In this document: positions 8,457-16,668 of the stretch, piece after piece
Numbering within the stretch: position 1 is the first letter of the stretch
Layout of the letters: every line of letters begins with the position of its first letter
DNA from: Flavobacterium sp. WC2421
GTDB lineage: Bacteria > Bacteroidota > Bacteroidia > Flavobacteriales > Flavobacteriaceae
NCBI RefSeq assembly: GCF_040822115.1
Contig: NZ_CP162004.1
Coordinates: forward strand, 1,054,001 to 1,118,000
Direction of reading: 5' to 3'
DNA: 64,000 bases
The notes under the pieces: model-generated
Told to the model about the DNA's origin: nothing
Database searches by the model: none
Seen by the model: only the letters and a program-made list of their open reading frames with translations
Translations under genes and position numbers: made by a program

Positions 8457-10916
8457 ATGCTTAATCCACGTAACATATCCATTAAAAACAAACTCGTGCT
8501 AATGCAAGTATTTACTTCTGCATTTGTACTGATTATTTGTATCACAGCCTTTGTTTTAATCGACATAAAAGGCTTTAAAGACCGTAAGGCAGTAGGTTCG
8601 AAAGCCATAGCTCAAGTAGTTGGTTTTAATAGTATTTCTGCACTTGATTTTTTGGACAATTCAGCTGCAAGTAAAATTTTATCTGAATTAAATGTTCAGC
8701 ATGATATTTTAAATGCGGTAATTTTAGACAAGAAAGGAAAAGTATTTGCCTCTTATGCAAAAGAAGGTACCGATTCAAAATATCAATTTAATGTTTCTAA
8801 AGATGTCTCAGATAGATTCGAATTTACTAGTAATGAACTTTTTGTATACAGTAAAATTAAAAAAGACAATGAAGTAATAGGTAGTGTTCTTATTCGATTT
8901 GAACTTTCGGAATTGAATAAAATAAAGATGGATGTTTTGCGTCTGGGAATCGTGCTGCTTATAGTGGGAATTGGGCTTGCATTTTTAATTGCCATTTTTA
9001 TTAAAAAATACATCTCTAAACCATTGCTGAATTTAGTCACTGTTATTCAACAAATAAAAGAAACAGAAGATTATAAAATTAGAATGGCCGTTGAAGGTAA
9101 AGATGAAATTAGTACCCTTTCTATTGGTCTCAATGATATGCTAGAAACCATAGAAAAAAGAAGTAATGAAGTAGCACAATCTAAAGAGCAATTAAATAAA
9201 CAAAACACACTCTTGCAATCCGTTATACAAAACATGGGAGATGGATTAATAGTTGTTGATGAAAGTAATAAATTCCTGTTGTGGAATACTGCTAGTGAAA
9301 AAATTATAGGAATTGGTGCTATTGATATCCCTAAAGAGAAATGGGCTGATACTTATGGTTTCTTTTTGCCTGATTCTAATACTCTTTTTGCTACAAATGA
9401 ACTTCCGTTAGTTAGAGCGTTAAATGGAGAAGAAGTCGATAATCAGGAAATGTTTATCCAAAATTATAGAAAAACAGCAGGTCTTTTTGTTACCGTAACG
9501 GCCAGACCTTTAAAAAACACATCTGGAGAAACGGTTGGAGGAGTTTTAGTTATTCATGATATTACAGAGCGAAAAAATTCGGAAAATCTAATTAAAAAAC
9601 TCAATGAAGAACTAGAGCAAAAAGTAAGTGAACGCACAGCTCAATTAGCTGATGCTATTGAAACGCTTCGCAATAGTGAAGAGAAATACCGTGAAATTGT
9701 TGAAAACACAAGTGATGTCGTGCATACTTCAGACTACAAAGGCAACTTTACTTACATTAATCCTGCGTGCGAAAAACTAACAGGTTTCACGCAAAGCGAA
9801 TTGATGGGTACCAATATTATAGATCTCGTTGCGCCAGATTGGAGAGATCGTGTGGCTGAGTTTTATTTGAATCAGTTTAAAAATAAAATTGATGAAACGT
9901 CCTTTTCTTTTCCAATTATAACTAAAGACAGAAAACAAAAATGGATTGAACAAACCGTAATGCAATTAAGAGAAGGAAATAAAATAACTGGACATCGCTC
10001 TATTATGAGAGACATTACCGAAAGAAAACTAGCAGACCAAAAGCTAAAAGAAAGTGAAGGACAGCTACAAACTATTTTTAATGAAGCTCCTGATGCTTTG
10101 ATTGTGATTAATGATGAAGGGGACATTATAAGATGGAATCCGCAAGCCGAAAAAATATTTGGTTGGTCAATTCAAGAAGTTTTAGGTAAAAAAATGAGGG
10201 ATTTAATTGTTCCGGACCAGTATAAAGAAAGTCATATGAAAGGGTTTCAACATTTCCTTGAAACGGCAGAAGGGCCATATATTAATAAAACAGTCGAAAT
10301 CACGGCGCTTAATAAAAAGAAAGAAGAGTTTGAAATTGAATTAACAGTATCTCAAGCAACTATTTCAGGGAAATATATTTTTATTGGATTTATAAAAGAC
10401 ATTTCTCTAAGTAAAAAACTAGAAAACGAAAAAATTGAAGCCGATAAATTGGTACGCCTTAATGAATTAAAATTGAAATTGATTCTAGAAAATATAGGTG
10501 AAGGAATTATTGTAACAGATACTCATAAGAGAATTGTGCTTTCTAATCATATGGCCGAAGAAATTATAGGAATTAAACAAGATTCAGGAATGCCAACGAC
10601 TCTTGATTGGTCGGCTAAATATGATTTATACTATCCTGATGAGCGTACTATATTTCCAGCTCAAAACCTTCCTTTAGAAAAAGCATTAAAAGGGGAGTCT
10701 ACAGATGATGTTGAAATAGTAATAGAAGACTCGGAAACACGAGATAAAAAAAGAGTAGTAATTAGTGGCCGACCAATAATTGATGACAACAACTATATTA
10801 TCGCGGCTGTTGCCAATATAAAAGACATTACATCCTACAAAAACATGGAGGTTGCTCTAGAAGAAAGTGAACAAAAAATTAGAAAATTAATAGGTTTTAA
10901 AAGCGATAACAAATAG
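8457..10916 (+). CDS. Membrane HAMP / multi-PAS sensor protein without an output domain
   Basis: This is an 819-residue inner-membrane sensor. Visible order: TM1 (about 13-35), a periplasmic CHASE8-like region (about 36-160), TM2 (about 163-186), HAMP (about 187-240), PAS1 (about 255-375), a coiled coil (SENLIKKLNEELEQKVSERTAQL), then PAS2 (about 410-530), PAS3 (about 540-655) and PAS4 (about 670-800). It ends at SEQKIRKLIGFKSDNK with no HisKA, HATPase, GGDEF or EAL domain, although PAS chains of this kind normally feed one. Only nine bases separate its stop from the convergent gene, leaving no room for a remnant. It may signal through a partner or be a truncated kinase. Confidence 0.88.
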   Translation: MLNPRNISIKNKLVLMQVFTSAFVLIICITAFVLIDIKGFKDRKAVGSKAIAQVVGFNSISALDFLDNSAASKILSELNVQHDILNAVILDKKGKVFASYAKEGTDSKYQFNVSKDVSDRFEFTSNELFVYSKIKKDNEVIGSVLIRFELSELNKIKMDVLRLGIVLLIVGIGLAFLIAIFIKKYISKPLLNLVTVIQQIKETEDYKIRMAVEGKDEISTLSIGLNDMLETIEKRSNEVAQSKEQLNKQNTLLQSVIQNMGDGLIVVDESNKFLLWNTASEKIIGIGAIDIPKEKWADTYGFFLPDSNTLFATNELPLVRALNGEEVDNQEMFIQNYRKTAGLFVTVTARPLKNTSGETVGGVLVIHDITERKNSENLIKKLNEELEQKVSERTAQLADAIETLRNSEEKYREIVENTSDVVHTSDYKGNFTYINPACEKLTGFTQSELMGTNIIDLVAPDWRDRVAEFYLNQFKNKIDETSFSFPIITKDRKQKWIEQTVMQLREGNKITGHRSIMRDITERKLADQKLKESEGQLQTIFNEAPDALIVINDEGDIIRWNPQAEKIFGWSIQEVLGKKMRDLIVPDQYKESHMKGFQHFLETAEGPYINKTVEITALNKKKEEFEIELTVSQATISGKYIFIGFIKDISLSKKLENEKIEADKLVRLNELKLKLILENIGEGIIVTDTHKRIVLSNHMAEEIIGIKQDSGMPTTLDWSAKYDLYYPDERTIFPAQNLPLEKALKGESTDDVEIVIEDSETRDKKRVVISGRPIIDDNNYIIAAVANIKDITSYKNMEVALEESEQKIRKLIGFKSDNK

Positions 10917-10925
10917 GATGATTTT

Positions 10926-11333
10926 CTATTTCAAGTAGCCAATTTTCAAGTAGTAATCCTTAGGGTTGATTTTAATACCTTCTTCAGGGTAAGGAAAAAC
11001 AGTGATGGTTTGTAGGTTCTGTTTATTGATAGGCAAATAACGCACCAACCAATCTTTGTTTTCTTGAAAATTATTTCCAGAAATAGTTACCGCTTCATCC
11101 GTAATAAAATGTTTGTCTTGATATACCGAAACTAACAATTTTATTTCTCCCGCCCAAATGCAATTCACGCCTTTGGGACAACGGGAATCCGAAACGATTT
11201 GTTTTAAAACGAATTGATAGCCTTTTTTTGGGAGACATTCCTTTTGAGTAATTTTAAAATAACTTAGGTTTTTATTTTGAGCAAAAGCGGTTAAATTAAA
11301 AGTCAATAATAACAGCAGTATACATTTTTTCAT
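10926..11333 (-). CDS. Secreted protein of unknown function with SRCPxGVxCIWAGE motif
   Basis: This 135-residue protein has a clear signal peptide (MKKCILLLLLTFNLTAFAQ). The mature part is small and beta-rich. It carries a two-Cys motif, SRCPKGVNCIWAGE (about residues 51-64), that I recognise as recurrent in small Bacteroidota exported proteins, but I know no function for it. It is the last gene after mntH and the dtxR-type regulator on the same strand, 45 bases after the latter, so it may be co-transcribed with them. A link to metal homeostasis rests only on that position. Confidence 0.7.
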   Translation of the reverse strand: MKKCILLLLLTFNLTAFAQNKNLSYFKITQKECLPKKGYQFVLKQIVSDSRCPKGVNCIWAGEIKLLVSVYQDKHFITDEAVTISGNNFQENKDWLVRYLPINKQNLQTITVFPYPEEGIKINPKDYYLKIGYLK

Positions 11334-11378
11334 TTCAAATCTATTGATTAGGTTAGGGTCAAGATTACTTGAAAATGG

Positions 11379-12032
11379 TTAATTTGTCTTTACAAAAAGG
11401 TTGCTAGCAATCTTATTTGAAATCGTCAAATTCTTGCCATCTACTTTTATTTTTAGTGATAAATCAAAAGTCTCTTTACTTAAAATTTCAATTTTAGAAC
11501 CCAAAGCAATTTCTTGCTTGTCCAGATATTTTAAAAACTCAGATGAGGTGTCTTTAACACCAACACACATTCCTTTTTGATTTACCAAAAGTTCTGAAAG
11601 TAATTGTTTTTCGATTTTGAATATTTCCCCTTGCGCATTTGGTATCGGATCTCCATGTGGATCTTCGGTGGGGTTGCCTAGAAAATCATCTAGTTTATTG
11701 ATGAGTTTCTCTGATTTGATGTGTTCTAATTGTTCGGCAATATCATGCACTTCATCCCATGAAAAATCCAATTTATCTACCAAGAAAACTTCCCAAAGGC
11801 GGTGCTTTCTCACAATCATTTTGGCAGCTAGTTTACCTGGTTCTGTTAGGGAAACGCCTTGGTATTTTTTATAATTAACCAAGTCTTTTTCAGCCAATTT
11901 TTTAAGCATATCCGTAACTGATGAGGCTTTGGTTTCCATCATTTCCGCAATGGCATTAGTACTCACATCAGCATTTGAAACTACGGTAAGATGGTATATG
12001 GCTTTTAGGTAATTTTCTTCTGAAAGTGTCAT
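11379..12032 (-). CDS. DtxR/MntR-family metal-dependent transcriptional repressor
   Basis: The 217-residue protein has the three DtxR-family parts: an N-terminal winged helix (MTLSEENYLKAIYHL, then ASSVTDMLKKLAEKDLV and YKKYQGVSLTEPGKLAA), a metal-binding dimerisation domain (KHRLWEVFLVDKLDFSWDEVHDIAEQLEH, LGNPTEDPHGDPIP) and a C-terminal FeoA-like SH3 domain. Such regulators repress metal uptake genes when Mn(II) or Fe(II) is plentiful. It follows the Nramp transporter by about 100 bases on the same strand, so manganese is the likely effector. The dyad at 14062-14077 is a candidate target. No separate promoter is apparent; repeat copy D fills the gap to mntH. Confidence 0.92.
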   Translation of the reverse strand: MTLSEENYLKAIYHLTVVSNADVSTNAIAEMMETKASSVTDMLKKLAEKDLVNYKKYQGVSLTEPGKLAAKMIVRKHRLWEVFLVDKLDFSWDEVHDIAEQLEHIKSEKLINKLDDFLGNPTEDPHGDPIPNAQGEIFKIEKQLLSELLVNQKGMCVGVKDTSSEFLKYLDKQEIALGSKIEILSKETFDLSLKIKVDGKNLTISNKIASNLFVKTN

Positions 12033-12045
12033 TGTTGTTTTTTTT

Positions 12046-12125
12046 TAGCCCCGATAGCAGCGACATCCTTTATCTTTTTTTCTTTAAAAAAGATAAAGAT
12101 AAAGCGAATAGCGGGAATGAGCTCC
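12046..12125 (-). repeat. Dispersed hairpin repeat, copy D
   Basis: Read on the minus strand it begins GGAGCTCATTCCCGC, contains CTTTATCTTT, an inner stem TTATCTTTTTT/AAAAAAGATAA, and ends AAAGGATGTCGCTGC then TATCGGGGCTA. The outer arms match copies A, B and C; the inner stem does not. It lies between the mntH stop and the dtxR start, and it could act as a partial terminator between them. Confidence 0.8.
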
Positions 12126-12133
12126 TATGAATA

Positions 12134-14005
12134 TTAATTTTTAACGATATATAAAGGAATGGAAATTTTATGTCTCAATTTATCGACTGTAGTTCCAAAA
12201 ATCAAATCTTTGAATCCTGTGTGTCCATGCGTTCCCATCACCAAAACGTCAAAATTTCCTTTATTAATGATTTCTGGTATCACTTTGTTTGGTTTACCAA
12301 AGCCCAACTGAATACTGACTTTGAATCCTTTTTCAGATAGCATTTCTTGGTATTCTTTCAATAATTTTTCATCTACCAAAGTTTCGTGATCGTCAATATG
12401 TTCTCCATAAATGAGCGCTCCAACGGTTTCAACAACATGAATTAATGTATAGTTGGCCGCAATTCCGCCTAATTCAAAAGCACTATTTAAAGCCACTTCA
12501 TCGGCACTCGAGAAATCTACTGAAACAGCAATATTCTTTTTATCATACGTTTCTGATTTAGAAAAACGGAGTTTTAAGTTGTGCGGAGAATGATTGTGGA
12601 ATGCAGTTTTGGATTTGGTAATTAAAGGTTTAAACACAATGAACAGCAACAAAATTAAGAAACTTATTGCTAATGGAACTACTGTTAACCACAATATCAT
12701 TGGGTTATCTGAAGTTTCAAGCCAGCCACTTATTTCATCCAAAACTAATTTTGCGTTCAGCACCACGATAATTGAGGCTACGATCCAAGAGGCAATTTGG
12801 GTCCATATTCCAATGTGAAACCCTTTCATTTTTGATTTGTCACTCACAAAATGAATTAATGGAATGATGGCAAACCCCAATTGTAAACTCAAGATCACCT
12901 GACTAAAAATCAGCAATTTTCCTGTAACACCTTCGCCAAAAATAGAAATGACAATAACGGCTGGAACTATCGCAATTAATCGGGTTATGATTCTACGTAC
13001 CCACGGCTGGATTCTTAAATTCAAATAGCCTTCCATGATGATTTGTCCTGCTAATGTTCCTGTAACTGTGGAGCTTTGTCCAGCAGCGATAAGTGCAACG
13101 GCAAATAAAATGGGTGCCCATTTAGTTCCTAGAAGTGGTTGCAAAAAGCGATGCGCATCTTGAATTTCGGCTACTTCATGCATTCCTATTTTGTAAAATG
13201 TGGCTGCAGCCAAAATTAAAATGGCGGCGTTGACAAAAAAAGCAAGGTTTAAGGCAATGGTTGAATCGATGAAATTGTATTTTAAGGCTTGCTTGATGCC
13301 TTCAGTAGTTCGATCAAATTTTCTGGTTTGTACTAATGAGGAATGTAAATATAAATTATGTGGCATAACTGTCGCCCCAATAATCCCGATAGCAATATAT
13401 AAAGCCGTTTCATTAGGCATGGAAGGTATTAAACCTAGAAGTACCTTATCCATTTCTGGTTGTGCAAAAATCATTTCGAATATGAACGAAACCCCAATGA
13501 CCAATACCAAAGCGATAATGAACGCTTCCATTTTTCGGATGCCTTTGTTGATTAGAAATAATAACAAAAAAGTATCTAAAACGGTAATCATTACGCCTTC
13601 AATCAGCGGAATGTCGAATAGTAAATTAATACCAATGGCCATTCCTAAAACTTCTGCCAAGTCACAGGCGGCAATAGCAATTTCAGCTAAGAAATAAAGA
13701 ATGTAGTTAATAAACGGGGAGTATGTTTCACGAGAAGCCTGTGCTAAATCACGTTGGGTTACAATACCCAGTCGCGCGCTTAAACTTTGCAAAAGCAACG
13801 CCATGATGTTACTCATCAATAAAACCCAAAGCAAAGAATAGCCAAATTGACTTCCTCCAGCAAGGTCCGTTGCCCAGTTTCCAGGATCCATATATCCTAC
13901 GCTTATTAAGTAGGCAGGACCAAAAAAGGCTAATATTTTTCGGAAAACTGATTTCTTATTTTGAGTGGAAACCGATTGGTTTACTTCTTCTAACGACTTA
14001 CCCAT
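12134..14005 (-). CDS. mntH: Nramp-family Mn(II)/divalent metal transporter fused to a universal stress protein domain
   Basis: Residues 1 to about 450 form an Nramp transporter with the TM1 motif DPGN (40-43) and the TM6 motif MPHN (about 220), which bind the metal in this family and predict proton-coupled Mn(II)/Fe(II) import. From about residue 488 to 623 there is a UspA domain with the ATP-binding pattern G-x2-G-x9-G-T in MGTHGHTGFKDLIFGTT. Ordinary MntH is about 430 residues, so the fusion is unusual. The ATG at 14005 is chosen because a perfect TTG-N20-TATATTTG promoter lies just upstream; an in-frame ATG at 14053 falls in that promoter. A DtxR-type regulator follows. Confidence 0.93.
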   Translation of the reverse strand: MGKSLEEVNQSVSTQNKKSVFRKILAFFGPAYLISVGYMDPGNWATDLAGGSQFGYSLLWVLLMSNIMALLLQSLSARLGIVTQRDLAQASRETYSPFINYILYFLAEIAIAACDLAEVLGMAIGINLLFDIPLIEGVMITVLDTFLLLFLINKGIRKMEAFIIALVLVIGVSFIFEMIFAQPEMDKVLLGLIPSMPNETALYIAIGIIGATVMPHNLYLHSSLVQTRKFDRTTEGIKQALKYNFIDSTIALNLAFFVNAAILILAAATFYKIGMHEVAEIQDAHRFLQPLLGTKWAPILFAVALIAAGQSSTVTGTLAGQIIMEGYLNLRIQPWVRRIITRLIAIVPAVIVISIFGEGVTGKLLIFSQVILSLQLGFAIIPLIHFVSDKSKMKGFHIGIWTQIASWIVASIIVVLNAKLVLDEISGWLETSDNPMILWLTVVPLAISFLILLLFIVFKPLITKSKTAFHNHSPHNLKLRFSKSETYDKKNIAVSVDFSSADEVALNSAFELGGIAANYTLIHVVETVGALIYGEHIDDHETLVDEKLLKEYQEMLSEKGFKVSIQLGFGKPNKVIPEIINKGNFDVLVMGTHGHTGFKDLIFGTTVDKLRHKISIPLYIVKN

Positions 14006-14022
14006 TTTATAACTGTTTGATG

Positions 14023-14053
14023 CAAATATAATTATGTTTTTTTGTTTTATCAA
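14023..14053 (-). promoter_or_regulatory. mntH promoter (TTG-N20-TATATTTG)
   Basis: On the minus strand, TTG (complement of 14051-14053) and TATATTTG (complement of 14023-14030) are 20 bases apart, a full match to the Bacteroidota consensus. The -7 box lies 17 bases before the mntH ATG and fixes that start. Confidence 0.75.
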
Positions 14054-14071
14054 ATATTTATTTTAGTTTTG
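14042..14071 (+). promoter_or_regulatory. Promoter of the divergent outer-membrane channel gene (TTG-N19-TAGTTTTG)
   Basis: TTG at 14042-14044 and TAGTTTTG at 14064-14071, 19 bases apart, match the Bacteroidota consensus. This promoter overlaps the mntH promoter on the other strand, and its -7 box lies inside the dyad at 14062-14077. Confidence 0.7.
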
Positions 14072-14077
14072 TCTAAA
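14062..14077. promoter_or_regulatory. Candidate metal-regulator operator (TTTAG-N6-CTAAA dyad)
   Basis: TTTAGTTTTGTCTAAA is an inverted repeat with 5-bp half-sites. It overlaps the -7 box of the plus-strand promoter and lies immediately upstream of the mntH -33 element, where one bound dimer could control both genes. TTAG/CTAA half-sites recall DtxR-family operators; assignment to the neighbouring DtxR-type protein is inference. Confidence 0.5.
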
Positions 14078-14100
14078 TATTTATTTAAGCTATTGAAAAA

Positions 14101-14856
14101 ATGAAAAAACCACACCTTTCTATTATAGTAATCATTTTGTTATACAATGTTGGATTTGCACAAAATATGCCTTCCATACAAACTGACAGGCCGGATCAAA
14201 CCGAATGTCCTTTTATTACTCCTGTGGGTTATTTGCAATTAGAAAATGGATTTTCATTTGAAAAAACAAAACAGAATGCAAATGAAATTCAGGCAGCAGC
14301 CGTATTAGTTCGTTATGGAATTAATCAAAATTTCGAATTGAGATTAATTTCTGAATTTATAATCGATAAAAATAATTTGGAGAAAAAAGCGGGAATAAAT
14401 CCTATTTTAATTGGTTTCAAAACAAAACTGATGAACGAAAAAGGGATTATTCCTACCACTTCCTTTATTGGGCATATTACAATTCCAAGGCTAGCATCAG
14501 CCCCATACAAACAAAAATATTATACTCCTGAATTTCGCTTTACCATGCAACATACCATTAGTGATAAACAAGTATTGAGTTACAACTTGGGTGCCGAATG
14601 GAATGGGGAAACGACCGAACCTACTTTTGTTTATACCTTGACAACAGGGTATTCGATTACGGAGAAATTAGGTGGATATGTAGAACTCTATGGTTTTATC
14701 CCTCAAATTGAAAAACCAGATCATCGCTTTGACGCTGGCTTCACTTACTTATTCAACCCAAATCATCAATTAGACATTTCAGGTGGACTGGGATTATCTA
14801 AAATTTCACCCGATTATTTCTTGTCTTTGGGCTATTCATTCCGATTTAAAATCTAA
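14101..14856 (+). CDS. Outer-membrane channel/transporter-like beta-barrel protein
   Basis: This 251-residue protein has a signal peptide (ending VGFAQ) and then the pattern QTDRPDQTECPFITPVGY followed by LQLENGFSFE, repeated amphipathic strands and a terminal YSFRFKI. This fits the phenol-degradation MetA-like outer-membrane 'transporter' family. It is transcribed divergently from mntH and shares the intergenic dyad, so I infer a role in outer-membrane passage of manganese, comparable in logic to the MnoP channel of Bradyrhizobium. The family itself has no fixed substrate, and it could simply be a general small porin. Confidence 0.75.
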   Translation: MKKPHLSIIVIILLYNVGFAQNMPSIQTDRPDQTECPFITPVGYLQLENGFSFEKTKQNANEIQAAAVLVRYGINQNFELRLISEFIIDKNNLEKKAGINPILIGFKTKLMNEKGIIPTTSFIGHITIPRLASAPYKQKYYTPEFRFTMQHTISDKQVLSYNLGAEWNGETTEPTFVYTLTTGYSITEKLGGYVELYGFIPQIEKPDHRFDAGFTYLFNPNHQLDISGGLGLSKISPDYFLSLGYSFRFKI

Positions 14857-14898
14857 TTTTAATTGTCTATTTTTGATAAAAATTGGACACCACTTTAA

Positions 14899-16074
14899 AT
14901 GAAAAACTACGATTACATTTTTACAGGCACAGGTTTAGCAGCATTGATGACTGTTTATAAAATGATTCAATCAGGTAATTTTAGGGAAAAATCCATTTTG
15001 CTTATCGATGAAGATGCAAAGAAAACCAATGATAGAACTTGGTGTTTCTGGCAAGTAGAGCAATCAACTTGGGAACAATCAATTACTAAAAAATGGGATT
15101 TGGCTTTATTTGCCAATGAAAAATTCAGTAGAGATTTAGAATTAAAGCCGTATCAATACAATAGAGTAAAAGGATTGGATTTTTACAATCAAGTATTTGA
15201 TTTGATTTCGAAACAAAAAAATATCGACTTCCTTAACGAAAAAGTAACGGATATCAACGAACTCCAAACGCATGTTTACGTTGCTACCGAAACCCAAAAT
15301 TTTACTGGCGATAAACTGTTTAATAGTATTTATAGAAAGTTTGCCGTCGAAAGCCAAACTAAATATCCCGTTTTGCAACAGCATTTTATTGGTTGGTTTA
15401 TAGAAAGTAAAGAAGCGGCTTTCAATCCAGCGCAAGCCACTTTCATGGATTTTTCGGTAGAACAAAAAGGGAATACACGTTTTATGTATGTTTTGCCTAC
15501 TTCCACAACCGAAGCGTTGCTGGAATACACCTTGTTTTCACATGATTTATTAGCCAAAAGCGAGTACGAAGATGAAATTCAAAACTACATTAAAAAACTC
15601 GGTATCACGGATTATGAAATCATCGAAAAAGAACAAGGTAGCATCCCGATGACCTGCTATCCTTTTTGGAAAAAAAACACCCAACGCGTCCTCAACATTG
15701 GAACCGCCGGCGGATGGACCAAAGCCAGTACGGGTTATACCTTCAAGAATTCTGATAAAAAATCGACTGGCTTAATCACTTTTTTACAAAGAGAAAAGGA
15801 CTTCAGGAAATTCCATAAACAAACTAAATTTTGGTTTTACGACTTGCTTTTGTTGGATATTCTGGATCGAAAAAACGAACTGGGAGCAAGTATATTCTCT
15901 TCAATGTTTAAAAAGGGGAGTCCCGTTTTGATTTTTAAATTCTTAGACGAAGAAACATCGCTTTATGAGGATATAAAAGTAATTTTAAAATGCCCTAAAA
16001 TGCCTTTTGTCATGGCTTTAATGCGATCTGTTCGTTATTTATTCCAGAAAAATCAAATGGCTATCAAACAATAA
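14899..16074 (+). CDS. crtY: Lycopene beta-cyclase (CrtY type)
   Basis: This 391-residue flavoprotein-like enzyme begins with a dinucleotide-binding stretch (YDYIFTGTGLAALMTVYKM), then LLIDEDAKKTNDRTWCFW, the diagnostic DRTWCFW signature of CrtY cyclases, and a later IGTAGGWTKASTGYTF. It converts lycopene to beta-carotene at the membrane, a step toward the zeaxanthin-type pigments of yellow flavobacteria. The other crt genes are not in the window. It begins 42 bases after the channel gene and may be transcribed with it, but no functional link is evident. Confidence 0.92.
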   Translation: MKNYDYIFTGTGLAALMTVYKMIQSGNFREKSILLIDEDAKKTNDRTWCFWQVEQSTWEQSITKKWDLALFANEKFSRDLELKPYQYNRVKGLDFYNQVFDLISKQKNIDFLNEKVTDINELQTHVYVATETQNFTGDKLFNSIYRKFAVESQTKYPVLQQHFIGWFIESKEAAFNPAQATFMDFSVEQKGNTRFMYVLPTSTTEALLEYTLFSHDLLAKSEYEDEIQNYIKKLGITDYEIIEKEQGSIPMTCYPFWKKNTQRVLNIGTAGGWTKASTGYTFKNSDKKSTGLITFLQREKDFRKFHKQTKFWFYDLLLLDILDRKNELGASIFSSMFKKGSPVLIFKFLDEETSLYEDIKVILKCPKMPFVMALMRSVRYLFQKNQMAIKQ

Positions 16075-16117
16075 CAAAACTTTATAAAGCAAATAATGGA
16101 GTTCTTTTTAAACTTCG

Positions 16118-16125
16118 TAACTTTG
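16118..16125 (+). promoter_or_regulatory. -7 element before the bacilliredoxin gene
   Basis: TAACTTTG matches TAnnTTTG 34 bases before the ATG at 16160. No TTG is found at the usual distance upstream. Confidence 0.45.
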
Positions 16126-16159
16126 CACTTTCAACAATTAATATTTAAAATACAAAGAT

Positions 16160-16570
16160 ATGTATCCAGAAGAAATGGTAAAACCAATGCAAGCTGAACT
16201 TACAGTAGCAGGTTTTCAAGATTTACATAGCGCAGATGCGGTAGACAATGCGATCAAAGCCGAAGGAACAACACTAGTAGTTGTGAATTCAGTTTGTGGT
16301 TGTGCAGCAAGAAACGCACGTCCAGGAGCAAAAATGAGTTTGGACGGAGCTAAAAAACCAGATCATTTAATCACGGTTTTTGCAGGAGTTGACAAAGAAG
16401 CAGTAGATGCAGCAAGACAACACATGTTTCCTTTTCCTCCATCATCACCATGTATGGCGTTGTTCAAAAACGGAGAATTGGTACACATGTTAGAGCGTCA
16501 CCACATTGAAGGTCGCCCAGCTGAAATGATTGCTGAGAACTTACAAGATGCTTTTAACGAATACTGCTAG
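16160..16570 (+). CDS. BrxA/BrxB-family bacilliredoxin
   Basis: The 136-residue protein matches the YphP/YqiW (DUF1094) family in length and along its sequence: [15 protein letters not shown] at the start, [17 protein letters not shown] with the active-site Cys46-Gly-Cys48, and [27 protein letters not shown]. In Bacillus these proteins remove bacillithiol from oxidised protein thiols. Whether this organism makes bacillithiol cannot be seen here. It is a single-gene unit with its own -7 box and a strong terminator at 16621-16664. Confidence 0.92.
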   Translation: MYPEEMVKPMQAELTVAGFQDLHSADAVDNAIKAEGTTLVVVNSVCGCAARNARPGAKMSLDGAKKPDHLITVFAGVDKEAVDAARQHMFPFPPSSPCMALFKNGELVHMLERHHIEGRPAEMIAENLQDAFNEYC

Positions 16571-16620
16571 TATTTAAACGCGAAGAACACAAAGTATTGC
16601 GCTAAGTTCGCAAAGATTTT

Positions 16621-16664
16621 AACCGCAGCTTCACCCATTTTAAATGTGTGGGCTGCGGTTTTTT
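16621..16664 (+). terminator. Intrinsic terminator of the bacilliredoxin gene
   Basis: AACCGCAGC and GCTGCGGTT form a 9-bp stem around an inner hairpin, followed directly by a T run. Confidence 0.85.
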
Positions 16665-16668
16665 ATTT

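Noticed and set aside
10917..10925. Frameshifted kinase domain after the PAS sensor
   Set aside because: Only nine bases lie between the two stop codons, and no frame in the following 450 bases shows HisKA or HATPase motifs.
13200..13697. 165-codon open frame on the plus strand inside mntH
   Set aside because: It is the antisense shadow of Nramp membrane helices; composition is Ala/Ile/Lys-rich with no family resemblance, and mntH on the other strand is certain.
14006..14053. Longer N terminus for the Nramp protein (ATG at 14053)
   Set aside because: The extension would be encoded by the promoter itself (TTG and TATATTTG lie inside it) and does not resemble Nramp N termini.
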